From the NCBI GenBank assembly GCA_963745775.1, contig CAVUYY010000019.1, positions 1 through 64,000 of the forward strand: 64,000 nucleotides of DNA, read 5' to 3'. Below the pieces are notes generated by a model, which had not been told where the DNA came from, made no database searches, and worked only from the letters and a program-made list of their open reading frames with translations. The translations under genes and the position numbers were made by a program. How positions within the stretch are numbered: the stretch's first letter is position 1; every line of letters begins with the position of its first letter. Source of the DNA: Gaiellasilicea sp963745775 (GTDB lineage Bacteria > Actinomycetota > Thermoleophilia > Gaiellales > Gaiellaceae). Positions 63,481 through 64,000 of this stretch are shown here, piece by piece.

Positions 63481-64000
63481 TCAGCGGAGGCTCCTCAGCG
63501 CCGGGTAGAGCCGGCGATAGCGGGTGTACCCGTCGTCGTACGCCGCCTGCCAAGTCGGCTCCGGCTCGATCCGGTCGCGGACGCGGACGGTGGCGGCGAC
63601 AGCCTCGTGGACGTCGGCAAAGCCGCCGTCCTTGACGCCGCCGAGGAGCGCCGCGCCGAACGCCGCTCCCTCCTCGGCGACCGTCCGCTCGAGCGGGATT
63701 CCCAGCGTCGTGGCGAGGATCCTGAGCCAGAGCTCGGAGCGGGCTCCGCCACCCGAGACCCGGGCGGACGACGCCTCGACCCCCACCTCGCGCAGGAGCT
63801 CGAGCGAGTCGCGCAGCCCGTAGGCAACGCCCTCGAGCACGGCCCGGACGAGCGCGCCGCGGTCGTGGCGGAGCGAGAGGCCGGTGAAGGCGCCGCGCGC
63901 GTCCGGATCGGCGTGTGGCGTCCGCTCGCCCTGGAGGTACGGCTGGAAGAGCAGTCCCTCGACGCCCGGCTCCCAGCTGGCGGCCTCGCCGAGCAGCTCC
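63481..64000 (-). CDS. Xylulokinase-like FGGY carbohydrate kinase, partial
   Basis: The C-terminal 172 codons are in the window; the gene runs off the right edge. FQPYLQGERTPHADPDARG, FTGLSLRHDRGALVRAVLEGVAYGLRDSLELL, VSGGGARSELWLRILATTLG and EEGAAFGAALLGGV are the FGGY C-domain signatures and match xylulokinase better than glycerol kinase. It phosphorylates a ketose with ATP. It may belong to another sugar operon beyond the window. Confidence 0.9.
   Translation of the reverse strand, partial: ELLGEAASWEPGVEGLLFQPYLQGERTPHADPDARGAFTGLSLRHDRGALVRAVLEGVAYGLRDSLELLREVGVEASSARVSGGGARSELWLRILATTLGIPLERTVAEEGAAFGAALLGGVKDGGFADVHEAVAATVRVRDRIEPEPTWQAAYDDGYTRYRRLYPALRSLR

Noticed and set aside
1..64000. 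tRNA, rRNA, riboswitch or CRISPR features
   Set aside because: No cloverleaf-like, rRNA-like or regularly spaced repeat sequences were noticed in the short intergenic gaps. A tRNAscan-SE/Rfam search would settle this.

Overview
The window is about 70% G+C, codon use is strongly G/C at third positions, and GTG/TTG starts and 1-14 bp gene overlaps (ATGA, GTGA) are common. Tandem Ig-like repeats of the type in the secreted protein at 19069-20071, together with PLDc_N/SHOCT, DUF4242 and DUF7144-like small proteins, fit a soil or sediment actinobacterium of the class Thermoleophilia (Gaiellales or Solirubrobacterales). That placement is inferred from gene content. No rRNA, tRNA, CRISPR or phage module was seen. 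About twenty-five single-base frame breaks are scattered through genes whose protein families continue intact in another frame. Most are probably assembly errors, although pheA also carries an in-frame stop.

Layout: 0-7.1 kb holds amino-acid and dicarboxylate transporters and a dipeptidase. 7.4-13.1 kb is a one-strand run with a DUF4331 protein, a DyP peroxidase, a crotonase and a molybdopterin sulfite-oxidase-like enzyme. 13.1-20.1 kb has secreted proteins, a large broken LuxR-type ATPase regulator and a decayed prephenate dehydratase. 20.2-26.6 kb carries glycogen genes (phosphorylase, GlgC), an MMPL exporter and small proteins. 26.6-34.4 kb is a sugar-catabolic island around a SorC-type regulator, with two divergent operons separated by 20 bp. 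34.4-46.2 kb is a second sugar island: a six-gene catabolic operon ending in its probable GntR regulator, divergent from an SIS isomerase and a ribose-type ABC importer. A perfect 14-bp palindrome lies in the shared promoter region. 46.3-49.8 kb has a bacterial calpain-like protease, a HerA-like ATPase and a two-helix K+ channel. 49.8-63.4 kb is a patchwork of small membrane proteins, transporters, a formylglycine-generating enzyme with its sulfatase, and two LuxR-type regulators. The window ends inside a xylulokinase-like gene.

The most interesting signal is in the last region. At least nine promoters between 52.5 and 62.9 kb share GGGTGA-N7-TCACCY followed, usually after 10 nt, by a -10-like hexamer close to TAGCCT. 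They precede mostly short, unrelated genes, including both members of two paralogous pairs, and several imply leaderless transcripts. This looks like an undescribed regulon with one activator or sigma factor; the LuxR-type regulators encoded in the same stretch are candidates. A second signal is a 102-bp three-hairpin element with 27-bp terminal inverted repeats inserted in an alcohol dehydrogenase gene.
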